From the NCBI RefSeq assembly GCF_001659605.2, contig NC_035169.2:5818110-5882109 (forward strand): 64,000 nt of DNA, read 5' to 3'. Below the pieces are notes generated by a model. It was not told where the DNA came from. It made no database searches and saw only the letters and a program-made list of their open reading frames with translations. A program made the translations under genes and the position numbers. Positions 1 to 11,506 of the stretch are shown in pieces (position 1 is the stretch's first letter; every line of letters starts with the position of its first letter). The stretch is from Manihot esculenta (Eukaryota; Streptophyta; Magnoliopsida; Malpighiales; Euphorbiaceae).

Positions 1-263
1 ATTTTTAAGGTATTTAAATGGGCAACAAAAGTAAGTAATTAAATGGCTTCCAAGATCATAGCCAAATTTTGGCTCCCAAGATCATAGCCAATAAAGTAAA
101 TTACTAATTGGTTTAGGGTTCCTACAACCTTAACCTGAACAAAAGTTTTAAGGATCGAAAATAAACAAGTAACTTTAAAAAATAGTTAAAAAGAACAAGA
201 CAATAAAAATATAAGATATTTTAAAGGTATTTAAATGGGCAAAAAAAATAAGTAATTAAATGG
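1..263. repeat. Flanking sequence with local tandem duplication, target of the gypsy insertion
   Basis: Bases 1-46 are repeated almost exactly at 218-263. The sequence that follows copy 1 (47-135) reappears on the far side of the nested retrotransposon at 14707-14797. The pre-insertion locus therefore carried a tandem duplication of about 217 bp, and the gypsy element landed in the second copy. The last five bases (259-263, AATGG) are the left target-site duplication. Within 47-88 there is a smaller direct repeat of a CAAGATCATAGCC core. No coding signal was seen. Confidence 0.75.
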
Positions 264-1679
264 TGATAGCGATTGTCGAAGCCGTAAAAAATAAACCTAT
301 TATCAACCAACAAAATAATTTGCAGATAGTGGCAATAGGGTCGAATCACAGAGATTTGATACTACGAATTTTCTTATTAATGACTTGGACAAATAACAAA
401 AGTAAATAAAAGAGGAGGGTTTATTTTGAAGAGTTAAAGCTGAATAAAAGAAAGCAATAATTAAATGAGTAAATCAATGGGAGAAGGATTCTAGTTAAAG
501 CATGGATCTAATTCAGTTTGTTTAGAATTGATTATTGATCTTTTTGATACTCTTATTTATTTCAATAAGTTAGTTTAGGACGTGGAAGACGCTTCTCACA
601 ATCCAAATTCCTCCTTAGTTTTAGTTTGATTAGGAAACGTTCGCTAATCAAACTCTAGTTAACAAGTTGCCAAGGAACGTCCTTGGGGCTTTTAGCATCG
701 AACAACTATTAACTGCATTAGGACTTAGAGAAACCCAACTCTAACCTTGCAAACCGCGTGGTCAAGTTTAGATTATGCAACTGATTATACTTGTGTTTAA
801 ACAATCTAAGCAATTACGGACTTAAATTATTCAAACAATATATTACTCAAGCAATTAAAAACAACAGGCCTTAATTGATTCTAAAAGCAAAGCAATAATT
901 ATAGAAAGATGAAGTTGCATAAATATTGAAAGTAAACAAGAGTTTAATAATGGATTTTTAGATCTCCCAATTCATCACAAATCTGAAATTTTCCAACTTC
1001 AACTAGAAAAGAAAAGTGTTTAGCCACTCATGGTGGACAAATACACAAAAAGAAAGGAGAAAAATAGAAGAAAGGAGCTGTTGTATCTCTACTGAAGTTC
1101 TGCAGAAGAATCAATGATGAAGAGATAATTTTTTACTGGTTTGAGGCTGCCTCCTTTTATAGGTGAAGAGTCCTAATCCAATTAGGACTTGGAATCCTAA
1201 TTTGAATTGGTCTTTTTGTGGTCTTTTACTCCTTCTTTGCTTTTGTATTTAATTATGGATAAATTCTTCTTCTTGAGAAAGTCTTTCTTGGAGTGACTCT
1301 TGGAGATGTCCTAGGATTGATCTTAAAGTGTTTGAAGTAGGATAGGACTTCAATGCTTTTGGATTTTGAATTTTGCCTCTTTCCCGCGCTGCTATCCGCC
1401 TCTGCTTCAGTTTGATTTGGGCAGTTGATTTGCCCAAATCACTTGCCCCAATCACTTGCGCAAGTCAGTCCCAGTTTTCTGCTTCAGCTTGATTTGGGCA
1501 GTGATTTGGCCAAATCACTTTGACCCAATCACTTTTCCAGCTTTTTCTGCACTTTTTCTCCAACTTTTCATTTTCTTCCTTTTCTGTAAAAACATGACAA
1601 AAATCATAAATTAAGTTGAAAAATATGTAATTAAGCAGTAATAAAGATAATAAAAATGTGGCTAAATTATGTTTGATCA
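264..1679 (-). repeat. 3' LTR of the Athila/Tat-type element
   Basis: This 1416-bp LTR starts TGATAGCG and ends TTTGATCA. It is complete and uninterrupted, so it is the reference for the split partner at 5713-14701. In the sense (minus) direction a TATAAAAGG box lies at 1161-1153. Several copies of a GATTTGGGCAAATC-type dyad lie upstream of it at about 1419-1525. The short ORFs in this LTR have no recognisable protein family and are treated as non-coding. Confidence 0.88.
1153..1161 (-). promoter_or_regulatory. LTR TATA box (Athila/Tat-type)
   Basis: The minus-strand sequence TATAAAAGG sits mid-LTR in the position expected for the U3/R boundary. The same box is conserved in the other LTR at 14178-14186. 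A TATA match inside an LTR, conserved in its partner, is good but indirect evidence of the retroviral promoter. Confidence 0.6.
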
Positions 1680-2776
1680 AATACCTCCACACCTAACTTT
1701 TTGCTTGTCCTCAAGCAACAAATAACTTAGTCAATCAAGCTCCTTTTTTCTTTTGAGCCTAAGTACCACTTAATCAGCCCCCCTAGACTCCCAAATTGAA
1801 GTATTACAGTATAGAGTACTTCAGGCCTAAGGTTGTTCTCCCTTTTCCTTGTTTCCTTTCACCTACCATAGCCAAGAGAAAGGTTTTTGGTTCAATCATG
1901 CTTATTCTTTTGTTTTAAACTTGATGCAACCCTCTAAGAGTAACTTGCCCTTCTTGTTAAGCACACTTTTTATTCAGCAGTACTTTTTCTTTATTCTTGC
2001 CTGAAAAAGTCACCAACCTTTTTACGCGAAGGTGCATATTGGTGATACCCACCCCCGGTTACTCAGTTAGTCACTTGTTCAAGTGGCTACTAGCTCTGTT
2101 CATAGCTCTTTTGACCATTGGAACAGGTTTATGATTTGTGCTTTGTGCTGGTTTTCTTTTTCTTTTCTTTTCATAATAGTTTGGGCAAATCAGCTCATAG
2201 AGAGTTACACTAACTTTTTATTTGCATGTATTTATATTTTTATTTTCCTTGACCACAGCAAATTTAAGGATTCAATTCAAGAAAAGAACTTCCAAAGTGA
2301 AGATAGCACACTGTAATTGATTCAATTTAGGCTTAAAGGGGTGGAAAATCAATGGGGTCATGAGATAGGAAGATTTTTTAACCTTGTTATCTATGCTGAG
2401 TAGAGCAAAAGCTTATACAAAATTCTGTGTGTACAGAAAGTGAAAAATTTGTGCAAAAGAAAAATGTGTGAAAGGGAAAAAAAATTTTGGTGTGTGTTAT
2501 AGGGCAAAAAGATGCAAGAAGAAACAAAAAGAAAGCAAAAGATAATGTAATCAATGCAAAAATAACCTAGTAGTACCCCCACACCTATTGCAAACATTGT
2601 CCTCAATGTAAAACATATAAAGGAAAAGAAGAGAGAAAGGGACTTCCTGGCCAGTAGGTGATTTGGTCAAGTGATTTGGGCAAATCACTCTGCCAAATCA
2701 CTGGTGATGATGGTCTGCGTGCAAAAAATTATCCACCAGCAGTTGTAGCAGGTGCTTCATGTGCTGCATCCTGTCT
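1680..2776 (-). other. 3' non-coding tail and polypurine tract of the Athila/Tat-type element
   Basis: Directly inside the 3' LTR the minus strand reads AGGTGTGGAGGTATT (1694-1680), preceded by a GAGGACAAGC motif. This is the usual polypurine-tract neighbourhood of Athila/Tat elements. A second, very similar purine block with a GAGGACAATG motif lies at 2606-2574, so the tract is duplicated about 0.9 kb upstream. The rest is non-coding, with two more copies of the GATTTGGGCAAATC dyad near 2657-2700. Confidence 0.6.
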
Positions 2777-5560
2777 TTAATTCTGGTGAGATGAGCCTCC
2801 ACCGAATGGTCTTGAGGTGCCTTTTATGTCCTCCAAGGTCCACCCAATTGCTTTCTTGTGTTTCCTCAATACCTTTAGGAGGCTTTCTTTTTCTTCTTGG
2901 CTCAACTGATTGGAAATTATGACTGGAAGTGTTTTTCTAGCCCCCAAGTAGGCGTATTTGAGGTGCCCTGGTAAGGGTTTCAGATCTGGTGCAGTTGCTG
3001 TCTGGTCTGGTGTTTGCTGTCTTCTCATCGATTTGGGTAGATTGTTTGCTGCTTGTTCTGGTGATCTGGGCAAATCACCCTTAGTCATGTCTGTCTGTCC
3101 CAGTGATTTGGGCAAGTCAGGATCTACCTGTTTTGGTGATTTGGGCAAATCATCTGCAGTCAGCAAGGTGTAGAATGCTATCTCTCCTGCATCTATCTTG
3201 GTGCTGCTGCTGTCCATTTCTTCCTGCCTACATAAACCAGCACTAAGTAGGTTATCTTGATCAAAATAAAAAATTTCTTGACTTAAATCATCAATAATAT
3301 CAAAGCCATAAACAGGAGACACATCATTGGGAAATTTCATGGCATTATAAACATTAAACTTGATAACTTCCCCTTCAAACTCCATAGTCAATGTGCCATC
3401 ATGCACATCAATTTTGGTTCTGGCTGTGCTCAAGAATGGTCTTCCAAGTAGGATGTCAGAGGTTATGTTGCCCTTGTCTTCCTCCATGTCAATTACATAA
3501 AAATCTGCTGGGAAGACTAGTTTGTCAACTTGTACCAACACATCTTCTAGGACTCCCTTGGGGTAGACAACAGATCGATCGGCCAATTGGATCACTATGT
3601 TGGTGCCCTTGAGTATACCTGCATTCAACAAGTTAAAAATGGAAAGTGGCATGACATTAATTGAAGCTCCAAGATCACACATGGCCTTCTTTATCCCCAC
3701 ATTGCCTATTTTGCATGAAACGACAAACATTCCTCTATCCTTGCATTTGGTTGGAAACTTTCTTTGGATGACAGCTGAAACACACTCTCCCACACTTACT
3801 TTTTCATGTTCAGCAAGTTTCCTTCGGTTGGTGCATAGCTCTTTAAGAAACTTGGCATACCTTGGAATTTGCTTTACAGCATCCAATAGGGGAATGTTGA
3901 TCTCTACCTTGCGGAGTGTCTCAAGTATTTCTTTCTCCTCTTTCTCCTTTTGAGATCTTGCAAATCTTCTTGGGAAGGGGGGAGGTACCTTAAATTCCTC
4001 CACTGGTTGCTGTTCTGCCTTAGTCTGCTTGGAGCTAGATTCTGCCTGGGTTGTTGATTTGGGCAAATCAACTTCTGCCTTCTCTGGTGATTTGGGCAAA
4101 TCATCACTGCTGGGCAGTACTGTCTGTCCATCAATTGGGTCCGTGATTTGGGCAGATCAATGACCCTGATCACTTTCTGGCAGATTTTCCTCTGTGACCT
4201 ATTTTTGCTTTTGCTTAGCCCTGCTGTCTTGCAGCTCTTTTCCACTCCTCAATGTGATGGCACTAGCATTCTGCCTCGGGTTTATCTCAGTTTGGGAGAG
4301 CAAACAGCAACTTACCTGTGCTAGCAATCTGGTTGTGCTGGATTCTCCTCTCTCATGCTGTTTGGGCAAACAACAATCTGCTTGTTGCTTCTCTGCTGGC
4401 TGTTCAGGTGAACAGTGTTCTGCCTTTGTTGTTTGTTTGGGGTCTGGTTCTGGAATTTTTTTGGTAAAAATTTCTGGTTTTTGGGCTGGTTCGGTTACAA
4501 CAGCTTGCATATAGTATTCTGCCATATCAGTAGTTGTTTGGGCAAACACAGCAGTGGGTTGTGCTGGTTCAGCAGGAGGCTGGTCTGTTTTAGAAATTTC
4601 AGCAGGTTCTGGTTCAGTTGGGGCACTTCCAGCAGTTGCTGGTTTATGGACAGCAGTAGGGGATGTAATAGGTACTTCGGCTAGTGCTGATTTGCGGGCA
4701 CCAGTGGTTGTGGCAGTTTGACAGCAGTTGCTGTCTCTGTTTTCAGCAACTTGGACAGCAGCAAATTCTGTAATTTCTGGTGTAATTTTGATAGTTTTAG
4801 CAAGTGGACAGCAGTTGCTATCTCTATCTTTAGCGGCTTGGACAGCAGCAAAGTTTGAATTTTTTATAGCAGGTGCTGCAATATTTTCAGCAGCAGCAGT
4901 ATGTATTGCTGTCTCTTGGATGGCAGAAGCTTCTACAAGTGTTGTTTGGACAGTAGCTGGTTCAACAATTTTACAGCTCGTTCTTGTGACAGATTCAATA
5001 GGTATAGCAGCAAGTACTGCAGTTTTTTGTGCACCAAATAAAGTAACAGATGAAGCAAATTCAGCAGCTGGTTTAGCTTCAAGTGCAGTGGCGATTTGTG
5101 CAGCAAACTCAGCAGCTCGTTCTGTTTCTTGGGAACTTTCATCATCAGCCTTGACATCTTGAACCTCTTCCTCTCTTCTCAATATATGTGCATTCACTGA
5201 GTTGACCATTTGATCCACTTGCTGTTGGAGAATTTGCCCAGAAATTTCCAATGTCCTCATCATCTCTTCAAGTTGCATATTGGAGTGTTGAGGTGTTGCT
5301 TGGGCTTGACAGTTGTGGTAGTAGTTAGCCCTTGCATAGAAATAATTCGGGTGGTCCCTCCAACATGGATTGTAGGTATCAAGGTAGGGATCATGTCTTA
5401 GCTGGCTATTAAATTCTCCAAAGGTATGTACTTGCTGGTAATCCTCATAAAGTGTAGGACATCAATCAGTTGAGTGTCCTACATATGTGCAAATCCCACA
5501 TGGTCTAATTCGCTGAAGTTGTTGAACTTGTTGAGCTTGACCTATACCATAATTTCTCAC
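2777..5560 (-). pseudogene. Gypsy gag C-terminus and aspartic protease, broken and truncated
   Basis: One reading frame runs from about 5278 down to 2777 with two in-frame stops (TAG near 4199, TGA near 4157). The upstream part (about 5300-5560, with stops) holds a decayed zinc-knuckle-like stretch and the YNPCWRDHPN motif common in Athila gag. A long Ala/Glu/Thr-rich linker follows. The 440-codon part at 2777-4099 contains the pre-protease block (NIPLLDAVKQIPRYAKFLKEL), the protease CDLGASINVMPLS with its Asp active site, and the flap-end ILLGRPFL. It then enters the start of RT (KKAIGWTLEDIKG) and stops being homologous, joining directly to the polyprotein tail (GGGSSHQN). About 3 kb of RT, RNase H and integrase is therefore missing. 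The tetra/pentapeptide DLPKS recurs because the GATTTGCCCAAATC dyad is embedded in the coding sequence. Confidence 0.8.
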
Positions 5561-5689
5561 AATAGAGGTTAGTTCAGAAATTTGAGAAGAGAGAAAAGAC
5601 ATACTTACCGTAGCCATGCTTGTAAGGTCTTGGCAGTGCGTTCAATTTCTGCCCTGGTCATAAAAGGAAAATACATTAGTTAGATCAAA

Positions 5690-5707
5690 TTCCTGGCAAC
5701 GGCACCA
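5690..5707 (-). other. Primer-binding site (tRNA-Asp type)
   Basis: The minus strand reads TGGTGCCGTTGCCAGGAA, close to the TGGCGCCGTTGCCGGGGA site typical of Athila/Tat elements. It starts a few bases inside the right LTR. This fixes the element's orientation as minus. Confidence 0.8.
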
Positions 5708-5944
5708 ATTTTTTATAGCGGTTGTCAAAGCCGTCAAAAATAAACCTATTATCAACCAACAAAATAATTTGCAGATAGTGGCAATAGGGTCGAACCACAG
5801 GGATTTGACACTATGAATTTTCCTATTAATGACTTGGACAAATAACAAAAGTAAACAAAAGAGAGGGGTTTGTTTTGAAGAGTTAAAGCTGAATAAAAGA
5901 AAGCAGTAATTAAATGAGTAAATCAATGGGAGAAGGATTCTAGT

Positions 5945-8476
5945 TGTAACGACTCAGAAACCGATACCCCTCTGTAACGGCCCGAACCGCTACCGGCGCT
6001 AGGATCCAGATCGGCTTAAGGCCGCAGGGACCCGTAGCAAGCCTAACATACATCCTATCACCTGGTCAAATTCCATACATGATCAAAATTTTAACATAAA
6101 AACTGTAACATATGATGTATAGACCGAGCTTGACCTATATGCGACATAACTGGAAACATAAAAGAACCCCATACTAGAGCCCTCATTAAAACTCTAGCTG
6201 GGTCAACATAACATACATCAAGCTGGAATCACATCCAAAGAACTAGAACCTAACCTGTGCATGCATCAAACCACAAACATAAAACCTCCACTAGAGTCCT
6301 TATCAAATACTCTAGCGTGGTAAACAACACATCTCACAAGTTTAGTTCAAACACAACTCAACGTTTTAAACATTACATACATCATGTACTAAACAGGGAC
6401 TAACCAAGTCTTAGGGCCAAGCACAACACTAATCCATAAACATAACTCTACTTTACTTGCATTACATTACATTATCTTACAATTCATTATCTCAGTTTAC
6501 ATTACATGTCCACACTAACACTAATCTATTACATAAGCATAACCTTAACCCTTGAGACTTTCCGATCTTTCTCATACCTGCAACACTGGGGTTAGGGGAG
6601 AGGGGTGAGCTAAAAATCCAGTGAGTAGAAACAATGAAAACAGTTCATTAATTACATGCTTTTATGAAATGCGTCACAGTACAAACAATTCACATCACGG
6701 ATTGGACATGACCTCCAAAGCTTCCTCTGTCGGTGCCCGGCCCCCAAAGGAGCTCACACAGGACTTTCATTACATAACATGGTGCCCGGCCCTCAAAGGA
6801 GCTCCACAGGACTTCTCTTGTCATGAGAGATCGTGGGCCATTGGGGTCGCCTTGGTCCATCCACATCAACAGTAAATAATGTAATGCGTCATATTCGTGT
6901 AACTAGTGCAATCAACCTATTACATATAAACATGATGCATGAACATGCTTTAGGCATTCAATTTCGTAAAATAAAAGATTAAGTTTAGTTCTACTCACCT
7001 CTGGCAGACGCTAGACTGACTCTGCAATAGCTAACACTGATGGCCTCCTCGGTCCCTCGGGTCCGATCCTACACAGGTGGACTTGAATGAGATGCCAAAT
7101 ACACTCTAAACAACTCATAAACAACTCCCCAAAAACCCCCTAAAAACACCTCAAAACATGTATAGAAGACAACCATGAAAGGGCTAGACAGGGCACTTTC
7201 GGCGGCACTTTCGGCGGCCGAAGGTCCCTTCCAGAGCCGAAAGCCATGCAGGTTCGGCGGTCGAAGCCTCTCTCCAGATTTGAAATTCAGGCACCTTCGG
7301 CGGCCGAACATCACCTTCGGCGGCCGAAAGTCTACTCCAGATCCGAAACACAACTTTCGGGGGCAAGGTTAGGCGGCCAATCCATGCAACCATAGGCAGG
7401 TTCGGCGGCCAAAACTACCTTCGGCGGCCGAACCTGAGTTCATCAGAACTCAGCCTCTCGTGCATACCAGCCTCCAAAACCTTACCAAACACCCCAAACA
7501 AACACCCAACCTTTTACAAACACGCATAAACCCTTAACCATGCACAAAAGAGCTTAAACAAGCTTAAACTCCAACAAAGAACATCATAAAGCATACATAA
7601 ATAGCTTATGACCCACATAAGCCAAAACCATCAAAACTACTCAAAACCTCACTTGCTCTCTCTCAATCATGCAAACACACTCCCACATGCATATAGGGGC
7701 ATAAACTAACTGAAACCCCCCAACACAAACATCACATAACATACATTGGGCATAAAACCCACATAAACCCTAACATGCATATCTACCCATACTCAAACAT
7801 TAAAACTTCATAAAACTTCATTAAAACACAAGGAAAGCAAGGATCTACACTTACCTCTTGAAGATCGAGGAGTGGTGTGATCCCTAACTCGGAGGTGTGG
7901 AGGATCCAAGCTCCAAAAGCCTCCAAGCTCCCAAAACTCCTATTTAAGCTTCAAAACTTCAAAACAAGGGTAGAACTCATGAAAACTCGAGGGATGGGTA
8001 GAGAAAGCATGAAAACGACCAAAGGAGTACAAAAACTCACCTGAGCTCGAGAATGGGGAGAAAACTCGCCCATTTTCGATCTGAGGGCCTTTTATAGGTG
8101 GCCTGGTCAACGACCTTCGGCAGCCTAACGTGCCCCCTAAACTCATGCATGTTCGGCGGCCGAACATAAGGTTCGGTGGCCGAACCTTGGTTCGTTCAAA
8201 CAAAGCTTTCGGAGGCCAAAAGCGCTCCCGAAACCTTCCCATGTTCGGCGGCCGAATTTCACTTTCGGCGGCCGAACCTGGTAAATGCCTCCTTGGTCTT
8301 TTCTTTTCAAAACTCAATTCTTTTCCATTTAAAACCATGAAATCAGTAAAAACATGTTTTTTTGAAAACACATTTTATCCTTCTAGAAGACTCTGGCATC
8401 TTCAAAATTTCAAATTCCAACGGAGATTCCGCCGGAAGGTAGGGATTCTGATGCCGGAATCTAGCCGGGTGTTACA
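5945..8476 (-). repeat. 3' LTR of the Tekay-like derivative
   Basis: This 2532-bp LTR carries about seven exact TTCGGCGGCCGAA dyads (plus-strand reading) in two clusters. One, at 8151-8277, lies just upstream of the TATA box at 8096-8088. The other, at 7190-7440, lies downstream, in R/U5. A pair of GGTGCCCGGCCC(C/T)CAAAGGAGCTC modules lies near 6735-6820. Proteins predicted across it are palindrome-driven artefacts rich in FGGR and RRPN and are not annotated. Confidence 0.85.
8088..8096 (-). promoter_or_regulatory. TATA box of the Tekay-like 3' LTR
   Basis: The minus-strand TATAAAAGG is conserved in the sister LTR (10983-10975) and in the solo LTR at 19632-19624. The nearest TTCGGC dyad is about 57 bp upstream in the sense direction. 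Confidence 0.6.
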
Positions 8477-8863
8477 TTCTTCCCCCCTTTAAGAATATTC
8501 GTCCCCGAATGTTCCACAAACAAACAGGCATTCTTAAAAACATAGCATCAAGCATACATAAACAAGCAAGCAAACATTAGCATCATACGGTTCATATGAA
8601 AACACGTGAACCTGCAACATACATAGCATACATAGCATATCATACATAACATTAATGCACATGCATAAAATCATGGCATTCCACATCATCATCAAACAAG
8701 ACAGGACTCTACATCCTATCCTAGTGGACATGATTTTTCCTATTGTGCTTGCCCTTCTATAAACTCTATGAGCCCGATACACTCTAGGTCCAACCATATG
8801 AACCTAGGGCTCCCCATACCCTATAGGTCCGATCCTGTGAACCTAGGGCTCTGATATCAAATC
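8477..8863 (-). other. Residual internal region of the Tekay-like derivative
   Basis: These 387 bp hold the polypurine tract at the left end, the primer-binding site at the right end and non-coding leader/tail sequence between them. No gag, protease, RT, RNase H, integrase or chromodomain coding sequence is visible. Confidence 0.8.
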
Positions 8864-11363
8864 TGTAACGACCCGGAAATCGATACCCCTCTGTAACGGC
8901 CCGAACCGCTACCGGCGCTAGGATCCAGATTGGTTTAAGGCCGCCGGGACCCGTAGCAAGCCTAACATACATCCTATCACCTGGTCAAATCCCATACATG
9001 ATCAAAATTTTAACATAAAAACTGTAACATATGATGTATAGACCGAGCTTGACCTGTATGCGACATAACTGGAAACATAAAAGAACCCCATACTAGAGCC
9101 CTCATTAAAACTCTAGCTGGGTCAACATAACATACATCAAACTGGAATCACATCCAAAGAACTAGAACCTAACCTATGCATGCATCAAACCACAAACATA
9201 AAACCTCCACTAGAGTCCTCATCACATACTCTAGCGTGGTAAACAACACATGCCACAAGTTTAGTTCAAACACAACTCAACGTTTTAAACATTACATACA
9301 TCATGTACTAAACAGGGACTAACCAAGTCTTAGGGCCAAGCACAACACTAATCCATAAACATAACTCTACTTTACTTGCATTACATTACATTATCTTACA
9401 ATTCATTATCTCAGTTTACATTACATGTCCACACTAACACTAATCTATTACATAAGAATAACCTTAACCCTTGAGACTTCTCGATCTTCCTCATACCTGC
9501 AACACTGGGGTTAGGGGAGAGGGGTGAGCTAAAAAGCCCAGTGAGTAGAAACAATGAAAACAGTTCATTAATTACATGCTTTTATGAAATGCGTCACAGC
9601 ACAAACAATTCACATCACGGATTGGACATGACCTCCAAAGCTCCCTCTGTCGGTGCCCGGCCCCCAAAGGAGCTCACATAGGACTTTCATTACATAACAT
9701 GGTGCCCGGCCCTCAAAGGAGCTCCACAGGACTTCTCTTGTCATGAGAGATCGTGGGCCATTGGGGTCGCCTTGGTCCATCCACATCAACAGTAAATAAT
9801 GCAATGCGTCATATTCGTGTAACTAGTGCAATCAACCTATTACATATAAACATGATGCATGAACATGCTTTAGGCATTCGATTTCATAAAATAAAAGATT
9901 AAGTTTATTTCTACTTACCTCTGGCAGACGCTGGACTGACGCTGCAACAGCTAACACTGATGGCCTCCTCGGTCCCTCGGGTCCGATCCTACACAGGTGG
10001 ACTCGAATGAGGTGCCAAACACACTCTAAACAACTCATAAACAACTCCCCAAAAACCCCCTAAAAACACCTCAAAACATGCATAGAAGACAACCATGAAA
10101 GGGCTAGACAGGGCACTTTCGGCGGCCGAAGGTCCCTTCCAGAGCTGAAAGCCATGCAGGTTCGGCGGCCGAAGCCTCTCTCCAGATCCGAAAGTCAGGT
10201 ACCTTCGGCGGCCGAAAGTCTGCTCCAGATCCGAAACACAACTTTCGGGGGCAAGGTTAGGCGACCAATCCATGCATCCATAGGCAGGTTCGGCGGCCGA
10301 AACTACCTTCGCCGGCCGAACCTGAGTTCATCAGAACTCAGCCTCTCGTGCATACCAGCCTCCAAAACCTTACCAAACACCCCAAACAAACACCCAACCT
10401 TTTACAAATATGCATAAACCCTTAACCATGCACAAAGGAGCTTAAACAAGCTTAAACTCTAATAAAGAACATCATAAAGCATACATAAATAGCTTATGAC
10501 CCACATAAGCCAAAACCATCAAAACTACTCAAAACCTCACTTGCTCTCTCCCAATCATGCAAACACACTCCCACATGCATATAGGGGCATAAACTAACTG
10601 AAACCCCCCAACACAAACATCACATAACATACATTGGGCATAAAACTCACATAAACCCTAACATGCATATCTACCCATACTCAAACATTAAAACTTCATA
10701 AAATCTCATTAAAACACAAGGAAAGCAAGGATCTACACTTACCACTTGAAGATCGAGGGGTGGTGCGATCCCTAACTCGGAGGTGTGGAGGATCCAAGCT
10801 CCAAAAGCCTCCAAGCTCCCAAAACTCCTATTTAAGCTTCAAAACTTCAAAACAAGGGTAGAACTCATGAAAACTCGAGGGATGGGTAGAGAAAGCATGA
10901 AAATGACCAAAGGAGTACAAAAATTCACCTGAGCTCGAGAATGGGGAGAAAACTCGCCCATTCCGATCTGAGGGCCTTTTATAGGTGGCCTAGTCAACGA
11001 CCTTCGGCAGCCTAACGTGCCCCCTAAACTCATGCATGTTCGGCGGCCGAACTTAAGGTTCGGCGGCCGAACCTTGGTTCGTTCAAACAAAGCTTTCGGA
11101 GGCTAAAAGCGCTCCCGACACCTTCCCATGTTCGGCAGCCGAACTTCACTTTCGGCGGCCGAACCTGGTAAATGCCTCCTTGGTCTTTTCTTTTCAAAAC
11201 TCAATTCTTTTCCATTTAAAACCATGAAATCAGTAAAAGCATTTTTTTTTTAAAACACATTTTACCCTTCTAGAAGACTCTGGCATCTTTAGAATTCCAA
11301 ATTCCAACGGAGATTCCGCCGGAAGGTAGGGATTCCGATGCCGGAATCTAGCCGGGTGTTACA
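8864..11363 (-). repeat. 5' LTR of the Tekay-like derivative
   Basis: This 2500-bp LTR is the close partner of 5945-8476, with only scattered substitutions and small indels, mostly in the number of dyad units. About seven exact TTCGGCGGCCGAA copies lie near 10115-10310 and 11039-11165. The TATA box is at 10983-10975 on the minus strand. Confidence 0.85.
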
Positions 11364-11506
11364 CTAGTTGAAGCATGGATCTAATTCAGTTTGTTTAGAA
11401 TTGATCATTGATCTTTTTGATACTCTTATTTATTTCATTAAGTTAGTTTAGGACGTGGAAGACGCTCCTCACAATCCAAATTCCTCCTTAGTTTTAGTTT
11501 GATTAG

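Larger units (their letters stand above)
5945..11363 (-). mobile_element. Tekay-like (Ty3/gypsy chromovirus) two-LTR deletion derivative
   Basis: Two LTRs of about 2.5 kb (5945-8476 and 8864-11363), each beginning TGTAACGAC and ending GGGTGTTACA, flank only 387 bp of internal sequence. The 5-bp duplication CTAGT lies on both sides (5940-5944, 11364-11368). A minus-strand iMet-type primer-binding site (TGATATCAGAGC, 8859-8848) and a polypurine tract (AAAGGGGGGAAGAA, about 8490-8477) orient it on the minus strand. LTR ends, primer site and the ATTCGGGGACGAAT block before the tract are typical of Tekay/Del chromoviruses. All gag and pol coding sequence is absent, so any mobility depended on proteins from elsewhere. 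Confidence 0.88.

Noticed and set aside
3391..5162. Plus-strand ORFs opposite the Athila gag-protease region
   Set aside because: They are shadows of the minus-strand frame, which has clear protease and gag motifs.
8848..8859. Possible tRNA gene or tRNA-derived SINE at tRNA-complementary sequence (also 5690, 31846, 51639)
   Set aside because: Each match is only the 12-18 base primer-binding site next to an LTR. No cloverleaf or A/B boxes are present.
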